Source of the DNA: Bifidobacterium miconis
Lineage (GTDB): Bacteria > Actinomycetota > Actinomycetes > Actinomycetales > Bifidobacteriaceae
Reading direction: 5' to 3'
Length of the DNA: 64,000 nt
Assembly (NCBI RefSeq): GCF_019331735.1
Contig: NZ_JAHBBH010000009.1
Location: 25,338 to 89,337 of the forward strand
Shown: positions 40,447 to 50,453 of the stretch, one piece after another
How positions within the stretch are numbered: position 1 is the stretch's first letter
How the letters are laid out: each line of letters opens with the position of its first letter
Notes under the pieces: model-generated
Told to the model about the DNA's origin: nothing
Seen by the model: the letters and a program-made list of their open reading frames with translations, nothing else
The model's database searches: none
Made by a program: the position numbers and the translations under genes

Positions 40447-41418
40447 ATGGCAAGCACAACCCAGCAGCCGGCATCCCCGGTCAACCCGAACGAGCCGGTG
40501 CGCGTCAACCACACCGTGCGCAACGTCGTCATCGCCGTCGTGGTCGTGGCCCTCGTCGCCGTGGCCGTGTTCTTCGGTCTGCGCATCGCCAACGGCAACG
40601 AAAGCGACGCGAAGGGCTCCGCGAACAACCCGGTCAAGATCGGCGTGGTCGGCGCCACCGACCCGCAGTGGACGGTGTTCCAGAAGAAGGCCGAAGAGGC
40701 GGGCATCCACGTCAAGATCGTCGACTTCCAGGACTACACCTCCGAAAATCCGGCGCTCGACTCCGGCGAGCTCGACCTCAACGAATTCCAGCACCTGCTC
40801 TACCTCGCCAACTACAACGTGCAGAACAACAAGGACCTCCAGCCGATCGGCGGCACCGCCATCTACCCGCTCGGCGTGTACTCCGACAAGGTCAAGAGCA
40901 TCAAGGACATCAAGTCCGGCGACACCGTCGCCATCCCGAACGACGAAACCAACCAAGCGCGCGCCATCGGCGTGCTCAAGGCCGCCGGCCTCGTCGAACT
41001 CAAGGGCGACTGGACCGCGTTCACCACGCCCGCCGACATCGACACCGCCAAGTCCAAGGTCAAGGTCACACCGCTGAAGGCCGAACAGGTCGCCAACTCG
41101 CTCAAGGACCCGACCATCGCCGCGGGCGTCGTCAACAACGACTACGTCGCCGACGCCGGCCTCAAGCCCACCGACGCGATCTACCAGGACAACGCCGAAA
41201 GCGAGGAAGCCCGCCCGTACATCAACGTGTTCGTCTCCCGCAAGGCCGACGTGAACAACGAGACCTACAAGAAGCTCATCAAGATCTTCCAGACCAAGGA
41301 CGTGCTCGACAAGCTGCAGGAGAACTCGGGCGGCACCGCCGTCTTCGCCGACAAGTTCAGCGCCTCCGACCTGCAGGGCTACCTGGCCGACATCGAAAAG
41401 GACGCCAAGGCCCAGTGA
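40447..41418 (+). CDS. metQ: Methionine ABC transporter substrate-binding protein (NlpA/MetQ family)
   Basis: This is a 323-residue solute-binding protein of the NlpA family (KIGVVGATDPQWTVFQKKAEEAG start, DFQDYTSENPALDSGELDLNEFQHLLYL core, ending YLADIEKDAKAQ). Instead of a lipoprotein signal with a lipobox cysteine, it has a 25-residue polar start and one hydrophobic segment (about 26-47) with no Cys, so it seems to be anchored by an uncleaved helix. GAGAGGA precedes the ATG at 40447. It is followed by metN and metI, so the D/L-methionine (or related sulfur compound) importer is complete. Confidence 0.92.
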   Translation: MASTTQQPASPVNPNEPVRVNHTVRNVVIAVVVVALVAVAVFFGLRIANGNESDAKGSANNPVKIGVVGATDPQWTVFQKKAEEAGIHVKIVDFQDYTSENPALDSGELDLNEFQHLLYLANYNVQNNKDLQPIGGTAIYPLGVYSDKVKSIKDIKSGDTVAIPNDETNQARAIGVLKAAGLVELKGDWTAFTTPADIDTAKSKVKVTPLKAEQVANSLKDPTIAAGVVNNDYVADAGLKPTDAIYQDNAESEEARPYINVFVSRKADVNNETYKKLIKIFQTKDVLDKLQENSGGTAVFADKFSASDLQGYLADIEKDAKAQ

Positions 41419-41565
41419 CCGTCCGTCCGCCGGTGCAAGGTAGCCCGAACGGCGTAGCATCGGCATGACGCCGGCCATCGGCATCACGGCTCCTCCCATC
41501 GCGCCCGGCGCGGCGGGAGGAGCCTCGACCATGCGTGCGGCGCGCGCATCGACAAGGAGAACCGC

Positions 41566-42741
41566 ATGTCCCAACCCATCATCACGTTCGACCACGTGGT
41601 CAAGGAATTCCGCGACAGGGGCGCCAAACGGGCGTTCAGGGCCGTCGACGACGTGAGCCTGACCATCAACCGCGGCGACGTGTTCGGCGTCATCGGCTAT
41701 TCGGGGGCCGGCAAATCCACGCTGGTCCGCCTCATCAACGAACTGGAGCGGCCCACGTCCGGCACGGTCACCGTGCTCGGCAGCAACGTCACGGCGCTCG
41801 GCGAGTCCCAGCTGCGGCCGATCCGCCAGAAAATCGGCATGATCTTCCAGCAGTTCAACCTGTTCTCCACGAAAACCGTCGCGCAGAACGTCGCCTATCC
41901 GCTACAGCTCGACCATTGGCGCAAGGACTATCAGGACCGCCGCGTCGCCGAACTGCTCGAGTTCGTCGGACTCGCCGACCAGACCGGCAAGTATCCGTCG
42001 CAGCTGTCCGGCGGGCAGAAGCAACGCGTCGGCATCGCCCGAGCGCTCGCCACGAACCCCGAGATCCTGCTCGCCGACGAGGCGACCAGCGCGCTCGACC
42101 CGGACACCACCAGCGAGGTGCTCGCGCTGCTCAAACGCGTCAACGAAGAATTCGGCATCACCATCGTGGTCATCACGCACCAGATGAACGTCGTGCAACG
42201 CATCGCCAACCGCGTGGCCGTGATGAGCGCCGGACGCGTCGTCGAGTCGGGCGACGTGTACGACGTGTTCGCGGCTCCCCGCGAGGCCGTCACCAAACGG
42301 TTCATCGCCACGGCCGTGGACGGCGTGCCCGAACCCGAACGCGTCGCGCAGCTGCACCGCGACTGGCCGGGCAGGATCGTGACCGTCCTGATCCGGCAGA
42401 AGGACGTGGCCGCCGGCGAGCACGGCGACGCCGTGGCCGCGTCCGGCCAGAACATCTCGCAACTGATCGCCCGTCACGGCGTGGCCAGCAGCCTGCTGTA
42501 CGGCGGCATCGACACGGTGGGCGGCAGCGCGATCGGCGCGATCACCTACGAATTCTCCGGCGACGAGGCGCGGCTGCGCCCGTTCCTCGACGAATTGGGC
42601 CGCGACAGCGATCTCATCGACTTCGGCACGGCAGCGTGTCCCGTCGACTACGATGCGGCGCTTGCGGCCGCCGGCCCGCGCGCGGCCGGAGCCGACCGGC
42701 ACGGCGAACGCGACGAGAACGAGAAAGGGGAGCCCCGATGA
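41566..42741 (+). CDS. metN: Methionine ABC transporter ATP-binding protein
   Basis: This is a 391-residue ABC ATPase. Walker A GYSGAGKS is at 44-51, the signature LSGGQKQRVGIARAL and Walker B ILLADEATSALDP follow. The C-terminal NIL (methionine-sensing) domain spans about 265-350 and in E. coli MetN gives trans-inhibition. The last ~25 residues are a charged tail. AAGGAG precedes the ATG. The stop overlaps the metI start by four bases (ATGA). Confidence 0.95.
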   Translation: MSQPIITFDHVVKEFRDRGAKRAFRAVDDVSLTINRGDVFGVIGYSGAGKSTLVRLINELERPTSGTVTVLGSNVTALGESQLRPIRQKIGMIFQQFNLFSTKTVAQNVAYPLQLDHWRKDYQDRRVAELLEFVGLADQTGKYPSQLSGGQKQRVGIARALATNPEILLADEATSALDPDTTSEVLALLKRVNEEFGITIVVITHQMNVVQRIANRVAVMSAGRVVESGDVYDVFAAPREAVTKRFIATAVDGVPEPERVAQLHRDWPGRIVTVLIRQKDVAAGEHGDAVAASGQNISQLIARHGVASSLLYGGIDTVGGSAIGAITYEFSGDEARLRPFLDELGRDSDLIDFGTAACPVDYDAALAAAGPRAAGADRHGERDENEKGEPR

Positions 42742-43457
42742 ACGCATACCCGACGAACGCCATGGCGGAACCGGTCCTGCTGGCCGCGCGTCCGACCGAC
42801 TGGACGGTGCTCAAACCGCTCCTGTTCCAGTCCATCGGCCAGACGCTCGAAATGGTGCTGATCACGCTCGTGATCGGAGGTTTCCTCGGCCTCGTGCTCG
42901 GCGTCGTGCTGTACGGCACGAGACCCGGCAACCTGTTCGAGAACGCGGTCGTCTACCGCATCCTCGACTTCATCGTCAACATCATCCGGCCGATCCCGTT
43001 CATCATCTTCCTCGCCGCGATGCAGCCGGTCACCATCGCCGTGGTCGGCACGTCGATCGGCACCGTGGCCGCGATCTTCCCGATGGTCGTCATGTGCACC
43101 GTCGCCACGTCGCGCCTCGTCGAACAGAACCTCGTGCCCGTGGACCACGGCATGATCGAGGCTGCCCGCGCCATGGGCGCCTCCAAGCTCACGATCATCC
43201 GCACCGTGCTCATCCCCGAGGCGCTCGCCCCGCTCATCCTCGCCTACGCGTTCCTGTTCATCGGCGTGCTCGACATGTCCGCGATGGCCGGCTACATCGG
43301 CGGCGGCGGACTTGGCAACTTCGCCATCGCCTACGGCTACCAGAAGTTCGACCAGACCGTCACCTGGACGGCCGTGATCATCATGATCGTGCTCGTGCAG
43401 GTCGTGCAGGGCATCGCGAACGCGATCGCCAAGCGCATCCTCAAACGCCAGCAGTGA
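42738..43457 (+). CDS. metI: Methionine ABC transporter permease
   Basis: This is a 239-residue permease with five or six membrane segments and the EAA-loop motif EAARAMGASKLTIIRTVLIPEALAP that contacts MetN. The match to the MetI family (YIGGGGLGNFAIAYGYQKFD near the end) is clear. The ATG at 42738 overlaps the metN stop; AAAGGGGAG precedes it. An ORF beginning at 41535 is an out-of-frame shadow of metN fused to this gene and is rejected. Confidence 0.95.
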   Translation: MNAYPTNAMAEPVLLAARPTDWTVLKPLLFQSIGQTLEMVLITLVIGGFLGLVLGVVLYGTRPGNLFENAVVYRILDFIVNIIRPIPFIIFLAAMQPVTIAVVGTSIGTVAAIFPMVVMCTVATSRLVEQNLVPVDHGMIEAARAMGASKLTIIRTVLIPEALAPLILAYAFLFIGVLDMSAMAGYIGGGGLGNFAIAYGYQKFDQTVTWTAVIIMIVLVQVVQGIANAIAKRILKRQQ

Positions 43458-43569
43458 CGCGCCGTACGAACGTTTGCGCTTCCGCACGTCCGCACGAAAC
43501 CATCCAATCGTCCCAACCATCGCATCCGCGGCCGTCATGCGGCGGCCGCACACCAACCAAGGAGGCACC

Positions 43570-44718
43570 ATGACCGAACACATCACCGCAGGCGACGACC
43601 TGATCGCCATCCGCCACTACCTGCACCAGCATCCCGAACTGAGCTTCAAGGAATACGACACCACCAAGTACCTGGCCGACCAGCTGCGCGAACACGGCAT
43701 CGAAGTGCTCGACAGCGGCCTCGACACAGGACTCGTCGGCCTGATCGAAGGCGCGAAGCCCGGCCCGCGCATCGCGCTGCGCGCCGACATCGACGGTCTG
43801 CCCATCCACGAGGACACCGGACTGCCGTTCACGTCGCTCAACGACGGCGTCATGCACGGCTGCGGCCACGACCTGCACATGTCCGGCCTGCTTGGCGCCG
43901 CGTTCTGGCTCGCCGAACACCGCGACCGGATCGCCGGCAGCATCAAGATTCTCTTCCAGCCCGCCGAAGAGCAGGGCATCGGCTCGCGCGAAGTCCTCGC
44001 CGCCGGCGTGCTCGACGACGTGGACACGATCATCGGCACACACAACAACCCCAACTACAAGCCCGGCGAAATCGCCATCGGCCCCCAGCCGATGATGGCC
44101 GGCTGCGTCAAGTTCGACGTCACCCTGCACGCGCAGGGCACGCACGGCGCCTACCCGCAGAAGGGCACCGGCCCGATCGAGGCGCTCGCCTCCATGATCC
44201 TGTCGCTGCAGACCATCGTCAGCCGCAACGTATCCCCGCTGCACGCGGTCGTGCTCTCCATCACCGCCGTGCGCGGCGGCGACGTGTGGAACGTGATCCC
44301 CGCCGAAGCCGGATTCAAGGGCACCGTGCGCTTCTTCGAGAAAACCGACGAGCCGCTGGTCCACGGCCGCTTCGAGACCGTGGTCAAGCAGACCGCCGCG
44401 GCATACGGCATCAGCGCCGACATCGACTGGGACTGCATCCAGCAGCCGCTCGTCAACGATCCCGAACTCGGCGCGGCCGTCGCCGGCGAAGTCGGCGACT
44501 ACGCGACGCTCAAGCCGATCATCCCGAGCATGGCGGGGGAGGACTTCACCGAATACGCCGTCAAGTCGCGCCTCGTGTTCGCGTTCATCGGCTCCAACGG
44601 CGAGCCCGGATGCGCCGACTGGCACAGCCCGCACTTCGTCGGCCTCGACGCGGCCGTCGAACCGACCGTGAACTTCTACGTCAACGCCGCGCTCAAGGTG
44701 CTCGACGAGATCGCCTGA
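43570..44718 (+). CDS. M20 family metallo-amidohydrolase (N-acyl amino acid type)
   Basis: This is a 382-residue zinc amidohydrolase of the M20D (IAA-amino acid hydrolase/HipO) group. Metal and catalytic motifs: RADIDGLP, MHGCGHDLHM, PAEEQ, and HSPHF near the end. The dimerisation/lid domain spans about 180-290. It follows metI by 112 bases with AAGGAGG, so it is probably part of the same transcription unit. The context suggests deacylation of an imported sulfur-containing or N-acylated amino acid; that is inference. Confidence 0.87.
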   Translation: MTEHITAGDDLIAIRHYLHQHPELSFKEYDTTKYLADQLREHGIEVLDSGLDTGLVGLIEGAKPGPRIALRADIDGLPIHEDTGLPFTSLNDGVMHGCGHDLHMSGLLGAAFWLAEHRDRIAGSIKILFQPAEEQGIGSREVLAAGVLDDVDTIIGTHNNPNYKPGEIAIGPQPMMAGCVKFDVTLHAQGTHGAYPQKGTGPIEALASMILSLQTIVSRNVSPLHAVVLSITAVRGGDVWNVIPAEAGFKGTVRFFEKTDEPLVHGRFETVVKQTAAAYGISADIDWDCIQQPLVNDPELGAAVAGEVGDYATLKPIIPSMAGEDFTEYAVKSRLVFAFIGSNGEPGCADWHSPHFVGLDAAVEPTVNFYVNAALKVLDEIA

Positions 44719-44780
44719 CCACGGCCGGACGCCCGGCGCGGCGAACCATGTCGCGCCGGCGCGAACTACACCGGACGAAC

Positions 44781-44786
44781 TACACT
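44781..44786 (+). promoter_or_regulatory. -10 hexamer of nadE (leaderless start)
   Basis: TACACT lies 7 bases before the ATG. GAACTACAC is repeated at 44763-44771 and 44778-44786. Confidence 0.5.
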
Positions 44787-44793
44787 GGCAGCT

Positions 44794-46491
44794 ATGACAC
44801 AGATTCGCTTCGCACTCGCCCAAATCGACACCTGCGTCGGAGACCTAGACGGCAACGCCGACAAGATCATGCGCTACGCGCACCTCGCCGCGCAGCACCA
44901 CGCGCAGGTCGTCGTCTTCCCCGAAATGACGCTCACCGGATACCCCATCGAAGACCTGGCGCTGCGCCGCACGTTCCGCCAGGCCGCATGGGACAAAGCC
45001 AACTGGCTCGCCACCGAACTCGAAGCCAACGGGCTCGGCGACCTGTACGTGGCCGTCGGCACCGTCGGCACCGACCATGCCTCCGACAAGCCGCGCAACC
45101 GCATGGTGGTGCTGCACGACGGCGTCGTCTGGGCCGGATACGACAAGCACTTCCTGCCCAACTACGGCGTGTTCGACGAATTCCGCATCTTCGCCGCCGG
45201 AGACAGGTCCGTCGTGCTCGACGTGGACGGCGCGCGCATCGGCGTGGCCATCTGCGAGGACATCTGGCAGGACGGCGGCCCGGTGGCCGACCTCGCGCAG
45301 CGCGGCGTCGACGTGCTCATGACCATGAACGGCTCGCCGTACGAGGAGGGCAAGACGCATGTGCGCCACGAGCTCGCCGCGCGCCGCGCCGCCGAAGTGA
45401 ACGCGCCGGTCATCTACGTCAACCAGGTCGGCGGACAGGACGACCTCGTCTTCGACGGCGGCAGCTTCGTCGTCGACCGCGACGGCACCATGCTCGCGCG
45501 CTCGCCGATGTTCATGGAGCACCTGAGCTTCTTCGACCTCGACACGACGGCCGACCGCCAGACGCCCGGCGAGATCGCGCCCGAACTCGACCCGGACGAG
45601 GAGGTGTACACCGCCTGCGTGCTCGGCCTCAAGGACTACATGGCCAAGAACCGCTTCCGCGGCGTGTGCCTCGGCCTGTCCGGCGGCATCGATTCCGCGC
45701 TCGTGGCCGCCATGGCCGCCGACGCGGTGGGAGGCGAGAACGTGCAGGGCATCTCCATGCCGAGCATGTACTCGTCCGACGGCTCCAAGGACGACGCGGC
45801 CGACCTCGCGGACAACATCGGCGCCAAATACGACGTCCAGCCCATCGAACCGCTGTTCGTCGCCTACCAGAAGCAGCTCGACCTCGACGGCGTGGCCGCC
45901 GAAAACCTGCAGGCGCGCATCCGCGGCGTCATCGTCATGGCCTACTCGAACTCCAAGGGCCTGCTTGCGGTGGCCACCGGCAACAAGTCCGAACTGGCAT
46001 GCGGCTATTCGACGATCTACGGCGACGCGGTTGGCGGCTATGCGCCGATCAAGGACCTGCTCAAGACGCGCGTGTGGGAGCTGAGCCGCTGGCGCAACCG
46101 TGCGGCCGCGGCCGGCATGGGCATCGGCGGGCTGCACATCGTCGGCAACGAGCAGGGCGACCCCGGCAAACCGCTCAAGAACGGCGTGATGATCCCGGTC
46201 AGCTCGATCGAAAAGGCGCCGAGCGCCGAACTGCGCCCCGGCCAGAAGGACTCCGACTCGCTGCCCGAATACGGGCTGCTCGACAAGGTGCTCGCCGCAT
46301 ACATCGAGCACGCGCACGGCCGCGCCGACCTGCTGGCCGACGGCTTCGACGAGCAGACCGTCGACACGGTGATGCGTCTCGTGGACCGCGCCGAATGGAA
46401 GCGCCGCCAGTACCCGCTGGGGCCCAAGGTCACCGCGCTCGCGTTCGGCCGCGACCGCCGCCTGCCGGTGACGAACGCGTTCCGCGAGTAG
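44794..46491 (+). CDS. nadE: Glutamine-dependent NAD+ synthetase
   Basis: This is a 565-residue two-domain enzyme that makes NAD+ from deamido-NAD+, glutamine and ATP. The N-terminal CN-hydrolase glutaminase (1-270) has the catalytic Glu in FPEMTLTGYP, Lys in KHFLPNYGVFDE and Cys in AICEDIWQ. The C-terminal synthetase (about 280-565) has the PP-loop LSGGIDSALVA. No Shine-Dalgarno precedes the ATG; a TACACT hexamer 7 bases upstream indicates leaderless translation. Confidence 0.95.
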   Translation: MTQIRFALAQIDTCVGDLDGNADKIMRYAHLAAQHHAQVVVFPEMTLTGYPIEDLALRRTFRQAAWDKANWLATELEANGLGDLYVAVGTVGTDHASDKPRNRMVVLHDGVVWAGYDKHFLPNYGVFDEFRIFAAGDRSVVLDVDGARIGVAICEDIWQDGGPVADLAQRGVDVLMTMNGSPYEEGKTHVRHELAARRAAEVNAPVIYVNQVGGQDDLVFDGGSFVVDRDGTMLARSPMFMEHLSFFDLDTTADRQTPGEIAPELDPDEEVYTACVLGLKDYMAKNRFRGVCLGLSGGIDSALVAAMAADAVGGENVQGISMPSMYSSDGSKDDAADLADNIGAKYDVQPIEPLFVAYQKQLDLDGVAAENLQARIRGVIVMAYSNSKGLLAVATGNKSELACGYSTIYGDAVGGYAPIKDLLKTRVWELSRWRNRAAAAGMGIGGLHIVGNEQGDPGKPLKNGVMIPVSSIEKAPSAELRPGQKDSDSLPEYGLLDKVLAAYIEHAHGRADLLADGFDEQTVDTVMRLVDRAEWKRRQYPLGPKVTALAFGRDRRLPVTNAFRE

Positions 46492-46618
46492 CGTTCGCCC
46501 GGGCGTTCGCCGTACGGACGCCGCGCGCGGATACGCGTACATGATCGATACGCGATTCGGCCGCGCACGTTCCCGATTTCGGGCATGTGCGCGGCCGTTC
46601 GACGAAGAAGGAGCGATG

Positions 46619-46843
46619 ATGACCGACAAGGAATGGTATTTCAACACCGTCACCGAACAGCCGGAGCTGGGCAAGCTCTCGCCGATCGGACAGCGCATGG
46701 GGCCGTACAAGACGCGTCAGGACGCGATCGACGCGTGGAAGATCGCCAAGGAGCGCAACACCGTATGGGACGAGCAGACGCGCGAATGGAACAAGTGGGG
46801 ATCCGCCGGCGGATCGGGCGTGAACGATAACGATCAAATGTGA
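46619..46843 (+). CDS. Small SPOR-like protein of unknown function
   Basis: This is a 74-residue protein (MTDKEWYFNTVTEQPELG...RMGPYKTRQDAIDAWKIAKERN). The pattern resembles short actinobacterial proteins annotated as SPOR-domain containing, where a YFNTxTGxVExG start is followed by a GPYxTxxEAxxAL helix. No transmembrane segment. AAGGAG at 46608-46613 lies 5 bases before ATG 46619; an ATG three bases earlier is too close. It lies between nadE and pflB, and its stop codon is inside a CRP/Rex-like palindrome. Confidence 0.75.
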   Translation: MTDKEWYFNTVTEQPELGKLSPIGQRMGPYKTRQDAIDAWKIAKERNTVWDEQTREWNKWGSAGGSGVNDNDQM

Positions 46844-46854
46844 GAAAGCTCACG
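46839..46854 (+). promoter_or_regulatory. CRP/Rex-like palindrome upstream of pflB
   Basis: TGTGA-GAAAGC-TCACG is a close match to the CRP-type TGTGA-N6-TCACA and the core of a Rex-type operator. It overlaps the stop of the small SPOR-like gene and lies 34 bases before the TACAAT hexamer of pflB. Confidence 0.55.
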
Positions 46855-46887
46855 CGTTCGCCCCTCACGCCGGCGTTCCCGCACCGC

Positions 46888-46893
46888 TACAAT
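46888..46893 (+). promoter_or_regulatory. -10 hexamer of pflB
   Basis: TACAAT lies 54 bases upstream of the pflB start codon. Confidence 0.5.
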
Positions 46894-46947
46894 CAGTAAC
46901 CGTAAAGCGGCGTCGAAGAAGCGCCGAACGCAACACCAAGGAGTGAC

Positions 46948-49320
46948 ATGACAGCAGTTGAGAATGCAGTCTCCCAGGAAGAGCTGGAGGCCAAGGCCTG
47001 GGCAGGCTTCACTGAAGGCAACTGGCAGAAGGACATCGATGTCCGCGACTTCATCCAGAAGAACTACACGCCGTACACCGGCGACGAGTCCTTCCTCGCC
47101 AACGCCACCGAGCGCACCAAGCATCTGTGGAAGTACCTCGACGACAACTACCTCGCCGTCGAGCGCAAGCAGCGCGTCTACGACGTGGACACCCACACCC
47201 CGGCCGACATCGACGCCTTCCCGGCGGGCTACATCGAGTCCCCGGAGGAGGACAACGTGATCGTCGGCCTGCAGACCGATGAGCCGTGCAAGCGCGCCAT
47301 GATGCCGAACGGCGGCTGGCGCATGGTCGAGCAGGCCATCAAGGAGGCCGGCAAGGAGCCGGATCCGGAGATCAAGAAGATCTTCACCCGCTACCGCAAG
47401 ACCCACAACGACGGCGTGTTCGGCGTCTACACCAAGCAGATCAAGATCGCCCGCCACAACAAGATCCTCACCGGTCTGCCGGACGCCTACGGCCGCGGCC
47501 GCATCATCGGCGACTACCGCCGCGTGGCCCTGTACGGCGTCAACACGCTGATCAAGTTCAAGCAGCGCGACAAGGACTCCGTCCCGTACCGCAACGACTT
47601 CACCGAGCCGGAGATCGAGCACTGGATCCGCTTCCGCGAGGAGCACGACGAGCAGATCAAGGCCCTCAAGAAGCTCATCAAGCTCGGCGCCGAGTACGGC
47701 CTCGATCTGTCCCGCCCGGCCCAGAACGCCCAGGAAGCCGTGCAGTGGACCTACATGGGCTACCTCGCCTCCGTCAAGAGCCAGGACGGTGCCGCCATGT
47801 CCTTCGGCCGCAACTCCGCGTTCTTCGATTGCTACATCCAGCGCGATCTGGACAACGGCGTGATCGACGAGACCCGCGCCCAGGAGCTCATCGACAACAT
47901 CGTCATGAAGCTGCGCATCGTGCGCTTCCTGCGCACCAAGGACTACGACAACATCTTCTCCGGCGACCCGTACTGGGCGACCTGGTCCGACGCCGGCTTC
48001 GCCGACGACGGCCGTCCGATGGTCACCAAGACCTCGTTCCGTCTGCTCAACACGCTGACCCTCGAGCACCTTGGACCGGGCCCGGAGCCGAACATCACCA
48101 TCTTCTGGGATCCGAAGCTGCCGGAAGGCTACAAGCGCTTCTGCGCCAAGATCTCCATCGACACCTCGGCCATCCAGTACGAGTCCGACAAGGAGATCCG
48201 CTCCCACTGGGGCGACGACGCCGCCATCGCCTGCTGCGTCTCCCCGATGCGCGTCGGCAAGCAGATGCAGTTCTTCGCCGCCCGCGTCAACTCCGCCAAG
48301 GCCCTGCTGTACGCAATCAACGGCGGCCGCGACGAGATGACCGGCATGCAGGTCATCGACAAGGGCGTGATCGACCCGATCAAGCCCGAGGCCGACGGCA
48401 CGCTCGACTACGAGAAGGTCAAGGCCAACTACGAGAAGGCTCTCGAGTGGCTGTCCGAGACCTATGTCATGGCGCTGAACATCATCCACTACATGCACGA
48501 TAAGTACGCGTACGAGTCCATCGAGATGGCGCTGCACGACAAGGAGGTGTACCGCACCCTCGGCTGCGGCATGTCCGGCCTGTCCATCGCCGCCGACTCG
48601 CTGTCCGCCGTCAAGTACGCCAAGGTGTACCCGATCTACAACAAGGACGCCGAGGATCTGCCGGGCCACGAGTACGAGTACGTCGAGGGCGCCGATGACG
48701 ATCTGGTCGTCGGCTACCGCACCGAGGGCGACTTCCCGATCTACGGCAACGACGACGACCGCGCCGATGACATCGCCAAGTGGGTCGTCTCCACGGTCAT
48801 GGGCCAGGTCAAGCGCCTGCCGGTCTACCGCGGCGCCGTCCCGACCCAGTCCATCCTGACGATCACCTCCAACGTGGAGTACGGCAAGAACACCGGTTCC
48901 TTCCCGTCCCGCCACAAGAAGGGCACCCCGTACGCCCCGGGCGCGAACCCGGAGAACGGCATGGACTCCCACGGCATGCTGCCGTCGATGTTCTCGGTCG
49001 GCAAGATCGACTACAACGACGCGCTTGACGGCATCTCGCTGACCAACACGATCACCCCCGACGGCCTCGGCCGCGACGAGGAGGAGCGCATCGGCAATCT
49101 GGTCGGCATCCTCGACGCAGGCAACGGCCACGGCCTGTACCACGCCAACATCAACGTGCTGCGCAAGGAGCAGCTCGAGGACGCCGTCGAGCACCCGGAG
49201 AAGTACCCGCACCTGACCGTGCGCGTCTCCGGCTACGCGGTGAACTTCGTCAAGCTCACCAAGGAGCAGCAGCTCGACGTGATCTCCCGTACGTTCCATC
49301 AGGGCGCCGTCACCGACTGA
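46948..49320 (+). CDS. pflB: Formate C-acetyltransferase (pyruvate formate-lyase)
   Basis: This is a 790-residue glycyl radical enzyme converting pyruvate and CoA to acetyl-CoA and formate without oxygen, an important side branch of the bifid shunt. The catalytic Cys pair is 429-430 in AIACCVSPM, and the radical glycine is Gly762 in [16 protein letters not shown] precedes the ATG. Codon use is strongly biased (GGC, AAG, CTG, GAC almost exclusively), consistent with very high expression. The activase gene pflA follows after a hairpin at 49360-49391. Confidence 0.97.
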   Translation: MTAVENAVSQEELEAKAWAGFTEGNWQKDIDVRDFIQKNYTPYTGDESFLANATERTKHLWKYLDDNYLAVERKQRVYDVDTHTPADIDAFPAGYIESPEEDNVIVGLQTDEPCKRAMMPNGGWRMVEQAIKEAGKEPDPEIKKIFTRYRKTHNDGVFGVYTKQIKIARHNKILTGLPDAYGRGRIIGDYRRVALYGVNTLIKFKQRDKDSVPYRNDFTEPEIEHWIRFREEHDEQIKALKKLIKLGAEYGLDLSRPAQNAQEAVQWTYMGYLASVKSQDGAAMSFGRNSAFFDCYIQRDLDNGVIDETRAQELIDNIVMKLRIVRFLRTKDYDNIFSGDPYWATWSDAGFADDGRPMVTKTSFRLLNTLTLEHLGPGPEPNITIFWDPKLPEGYKRFCAKISIDTSAIQYESDKEIRSHWGDDAAIACCVSPMRVGKQMQFFAARVNSAKALLYAINGGRDEMTGMQVIDKGVIDPIKPEADGTLDYEKVKANYEKALEWLSETYVMALNIIHYMHDKYAYESIEMALHDKEVYRTLGCGMSGLSIAADSLSAVKYAKVYPIYNKDAEDLPGHEYEYVEGADDDLVVGYRTEGDFPIYGNDDDRADDIAKWVVSTVMGQVKRLPVYRGAVPTQSILTITSNVEYGKNTGSFPSRHKKGTPYAPGANPENGMDSHGMLPSMFSVGKIDYNDALDGISLTNTITPDGLGRDEEERIGNLVGILDAGNGHGLYHANINVLRKEQLEDAVEHPEKYPHLTVRVSGYAVNFVKLTKEQQLDVISRTFHQGAVTD

Positions 49321-49359
49321 TCACGGCGATAGCCTCTGCGTGAACGACACGCGGTAACC

Positions 49360-49391
49360 GAAGGGGTGGGGCCGGCGAGCCCCGCCCCTTC
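49360..49391 (+). terminator. Terminator or attenuator between pflB and pflA
   Basis: A 13-bp stem with one G-U pair (49360-49372 with 49379-49391), followed by TTTC. It would give more pflB than pflA message. Confidence 0.7.
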
Positions 49392-49473
49392 TTTCATGCG
49401 CTCCCCGTTTTCTCGGCTTCCGCTCGCGTCACGGGAACGGGGAGGCGCGACAAGACTTTTCAGGAGGACAACG

Positions 49474-50355
49474 ATGCCCGACACCACGCAATTCCGCACC
49501 ACCACCCGACACATGCTCAAGGAGTCGAAGACCTACGCCAGCCAGACGCTGATGGGAGGCCTCTCCGGCTTCGAGTCCCCGATCGGCCTCGACCGGCGCG
49601 ACCGCATCGAAGCGCTCAAGACCGGCGACATCGGATTCGTGCACTCGTGGGACATCAACACCTCCGTCGACGGCCCGGGCACGCGCATGACCGTGTTCAT
49701 GAGCGGCTGTCCGCTGCGCTGCCAGTACTGCCAGAACCCCGACACGTGGAAGATGCGCGACGGCCAGCCGGTGTATCTGGACGCGATGATCAAAAAGGTC
49801 GAACGCTACGCCGACCTGTTCAAGGCCACGCACGGCGGCATCACGTTCTCCGGCGGCGAGTCGATGATGCAGCCCGCGTTCGTCTCGCGCGTGTTCCGCG
49901 CCGCCAAGGAAATGGGCGTGCACACCTGTCTTGACACGTCCGGATTCCTCAACAAGAACTACACCGACGAGATGATCGACGACATCGACCTGTGCCTGCT
50001 CGACGTCAAGTCCGGCGACGAGGAGACCTACCACAAGGTCACCGGCGGCCTGCTGCAGCCCACCATCGACTTCGGCCACCGCCTCGCCAAGGCCGGCAAG
50101 AAGATCTGGGTGCGCTTCGTGCTCGTGCCGGGCCTCACCTCGTCCGAGGAGAACGTCGACAACGTGGCGAAGATCTGCGCGTCCTTCGGCGACGCGCTCG
50201 AACACGTCGATGTGCTCGGCTTCCACCAGCTCGGCCGCCCGAAGTGGCACGAGCTGCGCATCCCGTATCCGCTCGAGGACCAGAAGGGACCGTCCGCGGC
50301 GCTCAAGAAGCGCGTCGTCGAACAGTTCGAATCGTACGGCCTGACGGTCTACTGA
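49474..50355 (+). CDS. pflA: Pyruvate formate-lyase 1-activating enzyme
   Basis: This is a 293-residue radical SAM enzyme that installs the glycyl radical on PflB. The iron-sulfur motif CxxxCxxC is CPLRCQYC (near residue 80), and the GGITFSGGES motif and HTCLDTSGF follow. The N-terminal ~45 residues extend beyond the E. coli enzyme (246 aa). AGGAGG precedes ATG 49474; an ORF start at 49366 lies in the terminator stem and is rejected. Confidence 0.96.
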   Translation: MPDTTQFRTTTRHMLKESKTYASQTLMGGLSGFESPIGLDRRDRIEALKTGDIGFVHSWDINTSVDGPGTRMTVFMSGCPLRCQYCQNPDTWKMRDGQPVYLDAMIKKVERYADLFKATHGGITFSGGESMMQPAFVSRVFRAAKEMGVHTCLDTSGFLNKNYTDEMIDDIDLCLLDVKSGDEETYHKVTGGLLQPTIDFGHRLAKAGKKIWVRFVLVPGLTSSEENVDNVAKICASFGDALEHVDVLGFHQLGRPKWHELRIPYPLEDQKGPSAALKKRVVEQFESYGLTVY

Positions 50356-50441
50356 CGCGCCCGCGGCGGGCGCCGGAACGGAATCGGGTGGAATGTCGCC
50401 GTCCGCGCGTGCCGATGCGGTGAAAAGACGGTCGTTGCACG

Positions 50442-50447
50442 TAGTCT
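50442..50447 (+). promoter_or_regulatory. -10 hexamer of DUF3000 gene
   Basis: TAGTCT is followed by 6 bases and the ATG at 50454. A weak GGAG also lies 2 bases before the ATG, too close for a normal ribosome binding site. Confidence 0.4.
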
Positions 50448-50453
50448 GGAGAC

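Noticed and set aside
41535..43457. 640-codon frame apparently fusing metN and metI
   Set aside because: The first 400 codons are metN read out of frame (Arg/Pro/His-rich); only the metI part from 42738 is real.
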